Source: Bacteroidia bacterium
GTDB taxonomy: Bacteria > Bacteroidota > Ignavibacteria > SZUA-365
DNA: 64,000 bases
Direction of reading: 5' to 3'
Assembly (NCBI GenBank): GCA_027493955.1
Contig: JAOSJT010000001.1
Location: 4,698,552-4,762,551, forward strand
Below, piece after piece: positions 36,491-46,593 of this stretch. Each line of letters starts with the position of its first letter. The stretch's first letter is position 1. A program made the translations under genes and the position numbers. The notes below the pieces were generated by a model that was not told the origin of the DNA, did not search any database, and worked only from the letters and a program-made list of their open reading frames with translations.

Positions 36491-37722
36491 TGGAGCCCTA
36501 CGCATCACCTGACGCCCCTGTAGCCGCACTCCGCGGAGATTTGGATATTCAGCTCATTCGGGACAATGGCGAAGAAATGCTGCTGTTGCGGGACCCCGCA
36601 GGATATTCCGGGGAAATGCTCGTGTTCAAACCGCAGGCCTGGGCTCTGTTGTCGCTGTTCGATGGTGTACGCAGTGTGCATTCCTTGCAGCAGGAAATAT
36701 TTGAAGCGACGAAAACCCATGTGGATGCGGAGCAGCTCATCGGTATCGTCCGGGCGCTGGACACCTATCTCTTTCTTGACAACGAGCGCTTTGCGGAGGC
36801 GAAAGCACAAAGCGATGAACAGTACCGGAAAGCCGGACTGCGGCCCGCAGTGCATGCGGGCGCCTCGTATCCCGAAGACGCGGAGGAGCTGCGCGCGTTT
36901 CTCACGGCGCTGTTCAAAGAGCAGGCGCCGGCGCAGGACGCAGGGCGTGTCGTCGGCGTGCTCGCGCCGCATATCGATCTGCAAATAGGACCTGATGTGT
37001 ACGTCCCCGCCTTCGAAGCGCTGTGCTCCACCGATGCGGACACCATTGTCGTGCTGGGCACGAGCCATTATTCCGACGAGGATGTATTCATCCTCACCTC
37101 CAAGCACTACGAGACTCCGCTGGGCGTTCTCCCCACCGATCAGGAATTCGTCGCCGTGCTGCGCGAGAAAAGCGGGGGAATATTCACGACGTCGGATCTG
37201 GCGCATCGCATGGAACACAGCATCGAGTTCCCCGTGCTGTTTCTGCAGCATTTGTTCGGCAACGAAGGTCCGCGCATCGTGCCGATACTCGTGACATCCT
37301 TCGAGGAATATCTCGTTGAAGGGCGCGAGATTTCCGAGGACGAGCGCTATGCCGCTTTCATTCGGGCATTTCATGAGACGGTAGAAGCATTGGGCCGCAA
37401 GGTGGTGTTCGTACTGAGCGTGGACTGGTCGCATGTCGGCCGGAAATTCGGGGACGGTGTGGATGCCGCCGAAGTACTCGATGCGGTGCGCGTATCGGAC
37501 ATACAGCAGCTCGAAGCGCTCGAGCGGTGCGCGTACGGGGAATTTCGCGAACTCCTCCGTGCGGGTGCCAACGCCACGCGTATCGATGGATTTTCCTGCA
37601 TCACCACATTTTTCGATCTTGCAACACCACGGCGCGGTGCGCTGCTCGGGTATCGGCAATGGCACGAAGAGGAACGCGCATCGGCGGTGTCATTCGCGAG
37701 CATGGCCTTCTATGCGAAATGA
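36490..37722 (+). CDS. Memo-family (AmmeMemoRadiSam B-like) protein with N-terminal PqqD-like extension
   Basis: 410 residues; ATG overlaps the preceding stop by one base. The first ~110 residues (FKPQAWALLSLFDGVRSVHSL, QLIGIVRALDTYLFL) look like a PqqD/winged-helix unit. From about 120 on it is a Memo-type alpha/beta domain: GASYPEDAEELR, APHIDLQIG near 158, GTSHYSDEDVF near 189, HSIEFPVLFLQHLFG near 242, SVDWSHVGRKFGDG near 310 and GFSCITTFF near 367. The His and Cys in these positions match the conserved set of Memo/class III dioxygenase-like proteins. The bacterial family often occurs with AMMECR1 and a radical SAM enzyme; neither is adjacent here. Cytoplasmic; reaction unknown. Confidence 0.87.
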   Translation: MEPYASPDAPVAALRGDLDIQLIRDNGEEMLLLRDPAGYSGEMLVFKPQAWALLSLFDGVRSVHSLQQEIFEATKTHVDAEQLIGIVRALDTYLFLDNERFAEAKAQSDEQYRKAGLRPAVHAGASYPEDAEELRAFLTALFKEQAPAQDAGRVVGVLAPHIDLQIGPDVYVPAFEALCSTDADTIVVLGTSHYSDEDVFILTSKHYETPLGVLPTDQEFVAVLREKSGGIFTTSDLAHRMEHSIEFPVLFLQHLFGNEGPRIVPILVTSFEEYLVEGREISEDERYAAFIRAFHETVEALGRKVVFVLSVDWSHVGRKFGDGVDAAEVLDAVRVSDIQQLEALERCAYGEFRELLRAGANATRIDGFSCITTFFDLATPRRGALLGYRQWHEEERASAVSFASMAFYAK

Positions 37723-37764
37723 TCGCGTACGCGTGAGAACGAACGAACAGAAAGGCGGGACGCT

Positions 37765-38556
37765 TTGGATTTTATCGATACGCATTGTCATCTCTACTGG
37801 GCTGATTTTTCGAATGATCTTCCCGATGTATTCCAGCGTGCGCGCGCCGCGGGTGTGCGTCGCTTCATCATTCCTGCCACGGACCTGAACACCTTCGAAG
37901 CCGCGGCGGAGATAGCCGCGACGGAGCCGGATGTCTGGATCACCGCGGGCGTGCATCCGCACGATGCCGCCAATGTCGGCGACGACATCATCGAGCACCT
38001 GAGGCAAGCCGCCAGGCATCCCAAGGTCGTCGCCATCGGCGAAATAGGTCTGGATTATTACTATGACTTTGCAACGCCGCAGGTGCAGCAGCAGCTATTG
38101 CACGCGGAGCTCGAACTGGCCAAAGAACTCGATCTCCCCGTCATCATTCACAATCGCGATTCGGATGAAGATCTTATCGCCATCGTGAAAGAACATCAGA
38201 ACGGGACGCTCCGCGGACAGTTTCACTGCTTCAGCTCCAGCGCGGCGTACGCAACACGCGTGCTCGACACGGGTTTCCACATATCCTTCACGGGCAATGT
38301 GACGTACAAAAAATCCACATTGGATCCCGTGCTCTCCCTGATTCCGGACAACAGATTACTTATGGAAACCGACGCACCGTTCATGGCGCCAGGCAAATTG
38401 CGGGGTAAAAGAAACGAGCCGTCGTATATTCCTCAAATCGCGGAGTATTTTGCCTGGATGCGGCATCAAACCGTGCAGCATATCGCGACCATCACCACCA
38501 CCAACGCGGAGCGCCTGTTTCGCCTCGACACAAGGGGAGCCACCCGTGACCATTGA
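37765..38556 (+). CDS. TatD-family metal-dependent hydrolase/DNase
   Basis: 263 residues from a TTG at 37765, supported by AAAGGCGGGA a few bases upstream and by the fact that the family motif starts right there (MDFIDTHCHLYWADF). The metal ligands fit TatD: HCH near residues 6-8, GEIGLDYYYD near 92, VIIHNRDSDED near 130, and LMETDAPFM near 200. TatD proteins are TIM-barrel metalloenzymes, reported as DNases and linked to D-aminoacyl-tRNA or RNA processing. Its end overlaps the LptB-like gene by 11 bases. Confidence 0.93.
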   Translation: MDFIDTHCHLYWADFSNDLPDVFQRARAAGVRRFIIPATDLNTFEAAAEIAATEPDVWITAGVHPHDAANVGDDIIEHLRQAARHPKVVAIGEIGLDYYYDFATPQVQQQLLHAELELAKELDLPVIIHNRDSDEDLIAIVKEHQNGTLRGQFHCFSSSAAYATRVLDTGFHISFTGNVTYKKSTLDPVLSLIPDNRLLMETDAPFMAPGKLRGKRNEPSYIPQIAEYFAWMRHQTVQHIATITTTNAERLFRLDTRGATRDH

Positions 38557-39340
38557 ATCCTCGCAGCTCAGCACAGCGGCAGCATCGCCATCCGACATTC
38601 GCGAGGGCAACCGCGTCCTCAGATCAGAAGGTCTGAAGAAACGCTACAAAAAACGCTTTGTCGTAAAAGGAGCGACAGTGTCGGTGCGACAGGGCGAGAT
38701 CGTGGGACTCCTGGGCCCCAACGGCGCGGGGAAAACCACGACATTCTATATGATCACCGGAATGATACGACCGACGGAAGGGCGAGTGTTTATTGACGGC
38801 ACCGACATTACCCGTCTGCCCATGTACCGCCGCGCCCGACTCGGGGTTGGCTACCTGCCGCAGGAAGCGTCCATTTTCCGGCAGCTCAGCGTGGAAGAAA
38901 ATCTTCTCGCGACCCTGGAAGTTATGGGCTACAACAGAAAGCAACGGGCGGAACGGGCGGAAGAGTTGCTCCGGGATTTCAATATCGAGCATATCCGTAA
39001 AAGCAAGGGATACATGCTCTCCGGCGGTGAGCGACGCCGCACGGAAATTGCGCGCGCGCTCACCACCAATCCCAGCTTCATCCTGCTTGACGAGCCCTTC
39101 GCCGGCGTCGATCCCATTGCCGTCGAAGACATCATGCGCATCGTGAAAGCGCTCAAGGCCCGGAATATTGGCGTGCTCATCACCGATCACAACGTGCATG
39201 AAACGCTGTCCATCGTGGACCGCGCCTATCTGCTTTTCGACGGCAGCATACTGATGGAGGGCGATTCCGAAATGCTCGCGAACGACGCCGAGGCGAGAAA
39301 AATCTATCTCGGTGAAAGCTTCAAGCTCGACCGCTACTGA
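38546..39340 (+). CDS. lptB: LPS export ABC transporter ATPase
   Basis: 264 residues from the GTG at 38546, chosen because AGGGGAG sits 6 bases before it; the frame is open farther upstream inside tatD. Walker A GLLGPNGAGKTTTFYMITG, Q-loop GYLPQEASIFRQLSVEENL, signature MLSGGERRRTEIARAL, Walker B FILLDEPFAGVDPIAVEDI and H-loop LITDHNVHET are all present and follow the LptB consensus closely. It would power LPS transport to the outer membrane with LptFG, which are not in the window. The ~25-residue N-terminal extension before the ABC fold is slightly long. Confidence 0.93.
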   Translation: MTIESSQLSTAAASPSDIREGNRVLRSEGLKKRYKKRFVVKGATVSVRQGEIVGLLGPNGAGKTTTFYMITGMIRPTEGRVFIDGTDITRLPMYRRARLGVGYLPQEASIFRQLSVEENLLATLEVMGYNRKQRAERAEELLRDFNIEHIRKSKGYMLSGGERRRTEIARALTTNPSFILLDEPFAGVDPIAVEDIMRIVKALKARNIGVLITDHNVHETLSIVDRAYLLFDGSILMEGDSEMLANDAEARKIYLGESFKLDRY

Positions 39341-39443
39341 GAGCACACCAACCCGGCACCCGGCACTGTGAACTCTTCGACGAACGAGGGTGTTATCCAT
39401 GCAGCACATTTTCCATCGCATTGCCCGCACGCAAGGACGTCAC

Positions 39444-39827
39444 ATGCTGCTCTATACAAAAACGACAAGTGGAGTGACCATCTCCGTCCAGAACCAGTTT
39501 CTGGAGGAGCGGTCGAATATTCTCCAACAGACATTTTTTTTCGTGTATTTCATCAGCATCACAAACAACGGGGAGCAGCCGGTGCAACTGTTGCGACGAC
39601 GCTGGTTCATTCACGATCCCGCCGGTACGGACTATGAAGTTGCCGGCGATGGCGTTGTTGGCGAGCAGCCGATCATCGCTCCGGGAGCGACGTATCAGTA
39701 CAACAGTTTCTGTGTGCTGAAATCCTTTGAAGGCGAGATGGAAGGGGAGTACACCATGCAGCGAGAGGATGGGTCCACCTTCGAGGTGGAGATCCCCCGA
39801 TTCTTTCTTCGTGCCAGGACGAATTGA
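39444..39827 (+). CDS. apaG: ApaG-domain protein
   Basis: 127 residues from the ATG at 39444, with AAGGA 7-11 bases upstream; this length matches the usual ~125 for ApaG, whereas earlier starts would add an unconserved extension. The single immunoglobulin-like ApaG domain shows TTSGVTISVQNQFLEE, FVYFISITNNGEQPVQLLRR, RWFIHDPAG and the later YQYNSFCVLKSFEGEMEGEY. ApaG proteins were linked to Co/Mg efflux phenotypes in enterobacteria, with no proven enzymatic activity. It ends the plus-strand group, 150 bases before a bidirectional terminator. Confidence 0.92.
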   Translation: MLLYTKTTSGVTISVQNQFLEERSNILQQTFFFVYFISITNNGEQPVQLLRRRWFIHDPAGTDYEVAGDGVVGEQPIIAPGATYQYNSFCVLKSFEGEMEGEYTMQREDGSTFEVEIPRFFLRARTN

Positions 39828-39980
39828 CCCGCATCAGGGGCATGGGTTCGGGCAGCGGCTGAAGCTCCATCGTCATTACGGTCATTCAGGGACGTCCCGC
39901 CGTGTGCTGTAGTGCGCTCGCAGGACGCGGTGACGCAGCGTAGTGCGCACCTGCAACAGGATATCGAACTCTTCTAAAAA

Positions 39981-40008
39981 GAAAAAAGCGGCATGAGCCG
40001 CTTTTTTC
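39981..40008. terminator. Bidirectional terminator between apaG and clpC
   Basis: GAAAAAAGCGGC, loop ATGA, GCCGCTTTTTTC: a perfect 12-bp stem with A-tract and T-tract on either side, so it can act for both convergent genes. Confidence 0.92.
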
Positions 40009-40025
40009 TTTTCGTTGTGACATGT

Positions 40026-42593
40026 TCAATCCTGACGGGGCGATACGCCGTTATCCTCTACGATGGGATGTTCTTCCTCGGGTGAGTCCTTGACGTCGGC
40101 GGGGGCGTCGCCGATGGAGCCGGGTTCGAAGCTGAACCCCGTCTTCTCCTCGTTCAATTCCACGAGCACCGCACTGCCGTTCTGGAAACGTCCCTTGAGA
40201 ATTTCCTCCGCGAGGGGATCCTCCACGTAATTCTGCAGGGCACGGCGCAGCGGACGTGCACCGTAATTGGCGTCGAAGCCCTTGTCCGCGAGGAAGTCCT
40301 TGGCCTCGGTCGTGAAAGTCAGCGACAAGCCCATGTGTCCGAGGCGATCGAACAGCTTCCGCGTGGAGATATCGATAATCTGCTTGATATGCTCCTTGGT
40401 GAGGGAATGGAAGACGATGCTCTCGTCGATGCGGTTCAGGAATTCCGGATTGAAGAGCTTCTTCATCGAGTCTTCCAGAATTTTCTTCATGTCGCGATAG
40501 GCGTTTTTCTCCATCGGCTCTTCACCGAAGCCGAAATGCCCGTCCTTGCGGATTTCACGCGCGCCGATATTCGACGTCATGATGAGTATCGTGTTCTTGA
40601 AATCCACACGGCGGCCGAGTCCGTCGGTGATGATGCCGTCGTCGAGCACCTGCAGCAGGATGTTGAACACGTCCGGATGTGCTTTTTCTATTTCATCCAG
40701 CAGCACCACGGAGTAGGGCTTGCGACGGATTTTCTCGGTGAGCTGACCACCTTCCTCGTAGCCGACGTAGCCCGGAGGCGCGCCGACGAGGCGGGAGACG
40801 GAGAATTTCTCCATGTACTCGCTCATGTCAATGCGTACCAGCGCATCCTCGCTGTCGAAGAGATAGCGCGCGAGCACCTTTGCGAGTTCCGTCTTGCCGA
40901 CGCCGGTGGGGCCCAGGAAGATGAAACTGCCGATCGGGCGCGAGGGATCTTTGAGACCGGCGCGGGTACGGCGGATGGCCTTGGCGAGACTGTCGATGGC
41001 TTCGTCCTGTCCGACGATCTCCTGCTTGAGTTCTTCGGCCATACGCAACAGTTTTTGCGATTCGGACTGGGCGATGCGATTCACGGGGATACCCGTCATC
41101 ATGGATACGACATCGGCGATGACGGAGTCGTCCACTTCGTGAATGATAGCCTGGGATTCGACCTCCCATTCGCGCTTGGCTTCGTCGAGATCGTGCAGGA
41201 GGCGCTTTTCGATATCGCGCAGGCGTGCGGCTTCTTCGAAGTTCTGATTGCGCACGACGGAATTCTTTTCGGATTTGATCTTTTCGATCTCTTCCTCCAT
41301 CGCGACGATGTTTTTCGGAACGACGATGTTCTGCAGATGGACGCGCGCGCCGGCTTCATCCATGACGTCGATGGCTTTGTCCGGAAGGAAGCGGTCGGTG
41401 ATATATCGGTCGCTGAGCCGCACACATTCCTGTATGGCTTTCGGCGTGAAGCGCACGTTGTGATGCTCTTCGTACTTGTGCTTGATGTTGTCGAGAATCT
41501 GCATGGTCTCTTCGACCGAGGTGGGATCGACCATGATTTTCTGGAAGCGGCGGTCGAGAGCTCCGTCCTTCTCGATGTTCTGCCGGTACTCGTCGAGCGT
41601 CGTGGCGCCGATGCACTGAATGTCTCCGCGGGCGAGGGCGGGCTTGAACATATTGGACGCGTCGAGTGAACCCGAAGCGCCGCCTGCGCCCACGATGGTG
41701 TGCAACTCGTCAATGAAGAGAATGATGTCGCGCGCCTTTTCAAGCTCGTTCATGACGGCTTTCATGCGCTCTTCGAACTGGCCGCGGTATTTGGTGCCGG
41801 CCACGAGTGCTGCGAGGTCAAGTGTTACCACGCGCTTGTTATGCAGCACGCGGGAGACCTTTTTCTCGATGATGCGCAATGCGAGACCCTCGGCGATGGC
41901 GGTTTTTCCTACTCCGGGTTCGCCGATGAGTACGGGGTTGTTTTTCTTCCGGCGGGAGAGCACCTGCGCGACGCGTTCGATTTCCTTGTCGCGGCCGATA
42001 ATCGGATCGAGCTTATCCTCGATAGCCATTTTGGTGAGGTCCCGGCCGAAATTATCGAGCACCGGAGTCTTGACACGCTCTTGCCGTTTTTCGCCCTGAC
42101 CGGGCTCGTTCCGTTCGGCACCGGGCTTCGGATCGCCTGACGAGGGAGAGGAGGGCCGTCCGCTGATGATATTGTCCAATTCGTTACGGACGACATCGTA
42201 CTGCACGTTGAACTGATTCAGGATCTGGGCGGCGATATTGTCATCGTCGCGCAGGAGGGAAAGGAGCAGGTGCTCGGTACCGATCACTTCCGATTTATAG
42301 AGCTTGGCTTCGAGGTAGGTGATTTTCAATACTTTCTCGGCCTGCTTGGTCAGCGGAATATTGCCGATCGTGATCGTGCCGCCGGACGAGCGCACCGTAT
42401 CCTCGATGCTCTTCTTGAGCTGATACAGATCGCAGCCCAGGTTACGGAGGATTTTGACAGCGATGCCCTCACCCTCGCGAATGATACCGAGCAACAGATG
42501 CTCGGTGCCGATGTAGTCATGGCCGAGACGGAGAGCTTCTTCACGGCTCAGCCGAATGACCTCCTGGACTCTGTTTGAAAAGTTGCCTTCCAT
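40026..42593 (-). CDS. clpC: ATP-dependent Clp protease ATPase subunit
   Basis: 855 residues from the ATG at 42593; the frame extends upstream but [20 protein letters not shown] is the family N-terminus. Two Clp_N repeats fill residues 1-145 ([20 protein letters not shown]). AAA-1 has Walker [14 protein letters not shown] near 222. A UVR-like segment ([17 protein letters not shown]) lies between the AAA domains, as in ClpC rather than ClpB. AAA-2 has [19 protein letters not shown] near 561. The C-terminal D2-small domain ends in an acidic tail. ClpC unfolds proteins for ClpP; clpP is not in the window. Only weak Shine-Dalgarno (ACGGAAA) precedes the ATG. Confidence 0.96.
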   Translation of the reverse strand: MEGNFSNRVQEVIRLSREEALRLGHDYIGTEHLLLGIIREGEGIAVKILRNLGCDLYQLKKSIEDTVRSSGGTITIGNIPLTKQAEKVLKITYLEAKLYKSEVIGTEHLLLSLLRDDDNIAAQILNQFNVQYDVVRNELDNIISGRPSSPSSGDPKPGAERNEPGQGEKRQERVKTPVLDNFGRDLTKMAIEDKLDPIIGRDKEIERVAQVLSRRKKNNPVLIGEPGVGKTAIAEGLALRIIEKKVSRVLHNKRVVTLDLAALVAGTKYRGQFEERMKAVMNELEKARDIILFIDELHTIVGAGGASGSLDASNMFKPALARGDIQCIGATTLDEYRQNIEKDGALDRRFQKIMVDPTSVEETMQILDNIKHKYEEHHNVRFTPKAIQECVRLSDRYITDRFLPDKAIDVMDEAGARVHLQNIVVPKNIVAMEEEIEKIKSEKNSVVRNQNFEEAARLRDIEKRLLHDLDEAKREWEVESQAIIHEVDDSVIADVVSMMTGIPVNRIAQSESQKLLRMAEELKQEIVGQDEAIDSLAKAIRRTRAGLKDPSRPIGSFIFLGPTGVGKTELAKVLARYLFDSEDALVRIDMSEYMEKFSVSRLVGAPPGYVGYEEGGQLTEKIRRKPYSVVLLDEIEKAHPDVFNILLQVLDDGIITDGLGRRVDFKNTILIMTSNIGAREIRKDGHFGFGEEPMEKNAYRDMKKILEDSMKKLFNPEFLNRIDESIVFHSLTKEHIKQIIDISTRKLFDRLGHMGLSLTFTTEAKDFLADKGFDANYGARPLRRALQNYVEDPLAEEILKGRFQNGSAVLVELNEEKTGFSFEPGSIGDAPADVKDSPEEEHPIVEDNGVSPRQD

Positions 42594-42776
42594 TGTATTT
42601 CCGTCGCTTTTACGCGTGTGAGGATTGAGTTGAGTTTCAGGCCATGTGTTGCATAGACACGCCCGGGGACACATCAGTTACAACCATTTAAGATACAGTG
42701 AGGGTTCCCCTCGAACAAGGTGCTTCGCAATGCCCGTTGACGGGAAGCCCGTTGACGGGAGCGCGGTGCATCAGAC

Positions 42777-43565
42777 TCAGAAAATAATGGTCCAGAGTGC
42801 GTAGTCGAGAATGAGGATCATGGCCGAGCTCAGCACGAAGGCGCGAATCGTTGCTTTCCCCACCCCCTCGGCTCCTCCGGCGGTACGGAAACCGATATGG
42901 CAACCCAGCAACGCCGTCACACCGCCGAAAGCCACAGATTTCACGAGTCCGGATACGATGTCCTTCGTTTCAAAAAAGCGTTCGACACTCCCGAAGAACA
43001 CTTGTGGCGTGAGATCGAGAAAAAAATTGGCTACGAGAAATGCTCCGCCGAGCGCGATGGCATTGGCGAAAATCACCAGAATGGGCATCATTGCGACGGC
43101 GCCGAGGAAGCGTGGCATGGCGAGGTAACGGACGGGATTGATGGCCATGCTCTCGAGCGCGTCGATCTGTTCGGTCACTTTCATGGTCCCGATCTCGGCG
43201 GCGATAGAGGCCCCGACGCGCCCGGCGATGACGATGGCTGTGAGTACCGGTCCGAGCTCGATAAAAATTGCGCGACTGACTGCGCCGCCGATAAGGGAAA
43301 AACTGATCATGCCCTTGAATTGATACGCCGCCTGCCACGAGGAAACCATACCCGTGAAGAGCCCGATGATGAGCACGAGAGGCAGCGAGCCCACACCGAT
43401 ATGCGCCATCTGTTCGATCAGGAGGTGTCTGTCGCGGTACAATCGATGCGTGCTGCGCATGATTCTTGCGAGCAGACGCGCAATTTCCCCAATTTCCGAG
43501 AGGAAGGAGATGGTGCGCCGGCCGAGTCTGTCGATTCCAAAAGTGAGCATAGGGAAATGTAGCAT
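42777..43565 (-). CDS. MlaE-family ABC transporter permease
   Basis: 262 residues from the ATG at 43565; a second ATG at 43550 is equally possible and neither has a strong ribosome site. Hydrophobic permease with MlaE signatures: QMAHIGVGSLPLVLIIGLFTG, the highly conserved ELGPVLTAIVIAGRVGASIAAE, EIGTMKVTEQIDALESMAINP and GVTALLGCHIGFRTAGGAEGVG. These form the inner-membrane channel of Mla-type lipid transport systems. The matching ATPase (MlaF) and substrate-binding MlaD are not adjacent. It lies 59 bases downstream of the radical SAM gene on the same strand and may be the tail of that operon. Confidence 0.92.
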   Translation of the reverse strand: MLHFPMLTFGIDRLGRRTISFLSEIGEIARLLARIMRSTHRLYRDRHLLIEQMAHIGVGSLPLVLIIGLFTGMVSSWQAAYQFKGMISFSLIGGAVSRAIFIELGPVLTAIVIAGRVGASIAAEIGTMKVTEQIDALESMAINPVRYLAMPRFLGAVAMMPILVIFANAIALGGAFLVANFFLDLTPQVFFGSVERFFETKDIVSGLVKSVAFGGVTALLGCHIGFRTAGGAEGVGKATIRAFVLSSAMILILDYALWTIIF

Positions 43566-43624
43566 AATCCGCGCGCAGGGGAAAGAGCGCGAGCGCTTGA
43601 AACCGCTGTCGAAAAATACGGAGC

Positions 43625-44638
43625 TTATCGGTAAATCCGGAGTCCTTCGGTGCAGTTTCTGCACATCTCCACGTTCCGACGTCCGCGGAGAATGCGATGG
43701 CGAAAATCGTGATAGGGCCCGGACTGCCAAATCTCTTTGAAGGACATATCGTCCAACGAGCCGAGCGGATACTCCGCATCCTTGTCGAAGCAACAGGGCA
43801 CGACCGTTCCGTCCCAGGTGATGACGCTGCGCTCCCACAGCCGTACACAGCGGTTGTGCATTTTTCCCCGTATGCGCAACGCTCCGTTTACGATATCGTA
43901 TCTGCGCCACTTGGCAGCATCGGGAAGAAAGCGCTCCGCTCCGTCGATGCCGTATACCTGCATCGTCTTCAACTCGGTCTCGGCATGCACGGAGCGCGCG
44001 AAATCCTTCAGGCGCGGGATATGCGCTTCGCTCTGCTTTGTCACCAGCATCTGCAAAACAAGTTCGGTGTGGCAGGCGCGACCGCGTTTCCTCCGCTCCG
44101 CATCGACGCTGCGCACCGCATCGAGCGCGCGCTCGAGTGATCCTCCCACGCGGTACTCCTCGTACACCTCCTGCGTCATCCCGTCAATGGAGACGATGAG
44201 CCGGTCGAGGCCGGCATCGAGAAGTTGCCCGATGACTTCAGGACGCAGATAGTGCGCATTTGTACTCACCGCCGTGTACATGCGTCTTTCGTGCGCATGC
44301 CGCAGCATATCGGCGAGACGATTGTTGATGAAGGGCTCTCCCTGGAAAAACAGTTGGAGATAAAACACCTCACCCGCAACCTCTTCCACGATTGCCGAAA
44401 AGCGATCCATGCTCAGTAAGCCCTGCGGACGCGTCATGGCGCCATTGCCGGAGGGACATTCCGGACATTTCAGATTGCAGCGGTTGGTCGGCTCTATGGT
44501 CAAGGTGTACGGCAGGCCCCACACGATGCTGCGGGACGTCCATGCAGACAGACGAAACGAGACGAAAATCCTGAGAAGATTCCAGACGCGTCTTGCCGTG
44601 ACGCAGCGCAAGAGATTCCTTGCCGTGCGCAGCGTCAT
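43625..44638 (-). CDS. Radical SAM/SPASM-domain enzyme
   Basis: 337 residues from the ATG at 44638, which overlaps the methyltransferase stop by four bases. The SAM-cluster motif is CNLKCPEC (Cys54, Cys58, Cys61), followed by LQLFFQGEPFINNRLADML and VSTNAHYLRPEVI. A C-terminal SPASM-type cluster is suggested by NRCVRLWERSVITWDGTVVPCC, CFDKD and a final CRNC. Such enzymes modify peptides, proteins or glycans; many lone SPASM proteins next to glycosyltransferases act in cell-envelope pathways. No precursor peptide is visible nearby. Short N-terminal region before the barrel carries several hydrophobic residues. Confidence 0.88.
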   Translation of the reverse strand: MTLRTARNLLRCVTARRVWNLLRIFVSFRLSAWTSRSIVWGLPYTLTIEPTNRCNLKCPECPSGNGAMTRPQGLLSMDRFSAIVEEVAGEVFYLQLFFQGEPFINNRLADMLRHAHERRMYTAVSTNAHYLRPEVIGQLLDAGLDRLIVSIDGMTQEVYEEYRVGGSLERALDAVRSVDAERRKRGRACHTELVLQMLVTKQSEAHIPRLKDFARSVHAETELKTMQVYGIDGAERFLPDAAKWRRYDIVNGALRIRGKMHNRCVRLWERSVITWDGTVVPCCFDKDAEYPLGSLDDMSFKEIWQSGPYHDFRHRILRGRRNVEMCRNCTEGLRIYR

Positions 44639-45468
44639 GACGGGAGCTTTCTGCAAAGGAGATACCAGGTGGGATTGATCCGGCGGTTGAAGAAACCGGG
44701 CTCGTCGTTCACCATGCCGAGAGCCGCGCGGTACATCCCGCTGCGACGGAGAAATGCCACAGCCCGCACATGCCAGGTACTCCAGACCAGTGCGTCCGGC
44801 TGCTCGAAGAGGGCCTTCGCAACGCGCGTATTGATGAAGCGGAACGAAAATCCACTGTGCTGCAGCGCATCCGAGAACGCAGCGAGCGAGAAGAGCTCCG
44901 CCAAATCGTCGCGCTCCGCCTCCGAGGGGCGCTTTGCGCGCAGGAGTGTACGGAGCTCGGCGCGCTTTTTCGTCGCCGCAAACGGCAACCCGAAATGCGG
45001 ATCGGCGACGAGATTCAGCACCGAATCCCTGTTCGGCGTGCTCATGTACAGCAGCCCGTCGTCGCACAGAACACGATGCATTTCGCGCAATACCCCGAGG
45101 GCATCGGTGACATGCTCGATCACGTCCTGCAGTATGATCAGGTGAAAGGACTTATCGGGATAGGGCAGCGACGCTATGTCGGCGTGTTCGATTTCCAGGG
45201 AGGGACAGGTGGCGGAAAGTTCTCCCAGCCGTGCTGGATCGCGATCCACCGCAATGACGTCCGCACCGCGCTCGCAGAGCGCGATGCTGGTGCCGCCGTA
45301 TCCGCAGCCGGCATCGAGTGCGACTGCTTCGGAGAAATTGACCTCGGGGGACAGCAGATCGCAGATCATGCGTCCGCGGAGTACGGCCCTTTCTCTTGCG
45401 CGCCCCCAGCGCTGTGCGTCCGAAGGATGCGCGTCGTGTTTTTGTATGGTGATGATTGCTTCGTTCAT
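44635..45468 (-). CDS. Class I SAM-dependent methyltransferase
   Basis: 277 residues. Motif I VALDAGCGYGGTSIALCE, motif II-like VIAVDRDPARLGEL, IEHADIASLPYPDKSFHLIIL and the loop QDVIEHVTDALGVLREMHRVL identify a UbiE/type-11-like methyltransferase fold. The C-terminal ~110 residues (SFRFINTRVAKALF, PGFFNRRINPTWYLLCRK) are less conserved and may bind the substrate. Substrate unknown. Located between a membrane glycosyltransferase (6 bases upstream) and the radical SAM gene (4-base overlap), so the three probably act in one pathway. Confidence 0.88.
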   Translation of the reverse strand: MNEAIITIQKHDAHPSDAQRWGRARERAVLRGRMICDLLSPEVNFSEAVALDAGCGYGGTSIALCERGADVIAVDRDPARLGELSATCPSLEIEHADIASLPYPDKSFHLIILQDVIEHVTDALGVLREMHRVLCDDGLLYMSTPNRDSVLNLVADPHFGLPFAATKKRAELRTLLRAKRPSEAERDDLAELFSLAAFSDALQHSGFSFRFINTRVAKALFEQPDALVWSTWHVRAVAFLRRSGMYRAALGMVNDEPGFFNRRINPTWYLLCRKLPS

Positions 45469-45474
45469 GAACGG

Positions 45475-46593
45475 TTACCAGCGTTGAGGCCTGAAGAATG
45501 AGGCAATACCGGCAAGAGCCGAAAATACGACATGAAAGCATTCGAGGCCAGCAAGTGACGTTCGGCGTGCTTCCATTCCCAGCAAGCGTGTGACCGGCAT
45601 CATGAATCCTGCGTTGTAATGCAGCATCCACAGGAGGCCGATTTGTGGGAGCGCCGCCGCCATGAATTGCCCGTGCAGCAGGAAGAGTATGGTCAGGATG
45701 ATTGCCAGAGGAAAGACCGACACCTGTGATGCCACAATGATGCCAAGCAAGAGGGCGGCCTTGCCGCTGTACGCGCCCGACACGCGATAATGCCGCATTT
45801 TTTGTCGGACAAGACTCGAGAATTCACCCGGCGCATCGGAGCGCACGAAAGCATTCGCCTCCGTGCATGCGGCAATCCGCGCTCCCGAAGCGGCGAATTG
45901 CTGGAGCAGAAGGTCGTCGTCCCCACCAAGCCATCTTCCCACAGCGGGCAGGCCATCGCAGCGGGTGTACAGCGATTTTCTGTAACCCCAGTTACGACCG
46001 CTGGCCATGTACGGAACGCCGTGTGCCGTGGCGGCTATCATGAAGGCGGCGGTGCGGCATGCTTCATAGGCGGAATAGCGCTCCGTGAAACCTTTACCGC
46101 CTTCCAGGGGTGCGGGTGCGACCACGACCTCGGCACCTGCCGCAAATACGCGGTGCAAGCCGGCAATCCAACCGGGTTCGGGACGGCAGTCCGCATCGGT
46201 GAACAGCAAGATATCCGTGTGCGCCGCATGAATGGCGAGATGCAGGGCATGTTTTTTTGGTGACAGGCCTTCCGGCGTGCTGTCGATGCGCAGAATATCC
46301 AACCGAAGATCGCCGGCGTGGGCGCGGGCGATCTCCGCCGTGCCGTCGCTGCTGCGATCGTCGGCGATGATGACGCGTATACGATCCGCCGGGTAATCCT
46401 GTGCGCGGATAGCGTCGAGAACACGGACGATATTCGATCGCTCATTATGCGCCGCGATAATGATTGTGACATCTTCCGCTTCAGCCGACGGCAGCATGAC
46501 ACGCAATGCGCGGAACCACCCATTGGACACGAGGGCAAAACTCAGTGAGGAAAGAAGCAGCAAACAGACAAAGAGGACGATCAATGTTGTCAT
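45475..46593 (-). CDS. Membrane-anchored family 2 glycosyltransferase
   Basis: 372 residues with one N-terminal membrane helix (LIVLFVCLLLLSSLSFALV), a GT-A domain (VTIIIAAHNERSNIVRVLDAI, VIIADDRSSDGTAEI, ILLFTDADCRPEPGW, LGGDDDLLLQQFA and the QKMRHYRVS acceptor motif), and three or four C-terminal spans. The arrangement resembles processive or lipid-linked GT2 enzymes; the acceptor-side QKMRHY replaces the QxxRW of synthases. Start codon overlaps the gatB stop by four bases. Likely builds an envelope glycan or glycolipid with its two downstream neighbours. Confidence 0.86.
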   Translation of the reverse strand: MTTLIVLFVCLLLLSSLSFALVSNGWFRALRVMLPSAEAEDVTIIIAAHNERSNIVRVLDAIRAQDYPADRIRVIIADDRSSDGTAEIARAHAGDLRLDILRIDSTPEGLSPKKHALHLAIHAAHTDILLFTDADCRPEPGWIAGLHRVFAAGAEVVVAPAPLEGGKGFTERYSAYEACRTAAFMIAATAHGVPYMASGRNWGYRKSLYTRCDGLPAVGRWLGGDDDLLLQQFAASGARIAACTEANAFVRSDAPGEFSSLVRQKMRHYRVSGAYSGKAALLLGIIVASQVSVFPLAIILTILFLLHGQFMAAALPQIGLLWMLHYNAGFMMPVTRLLGMEARRTSLAGLECFHVVFSALAGIASFFRPQRW

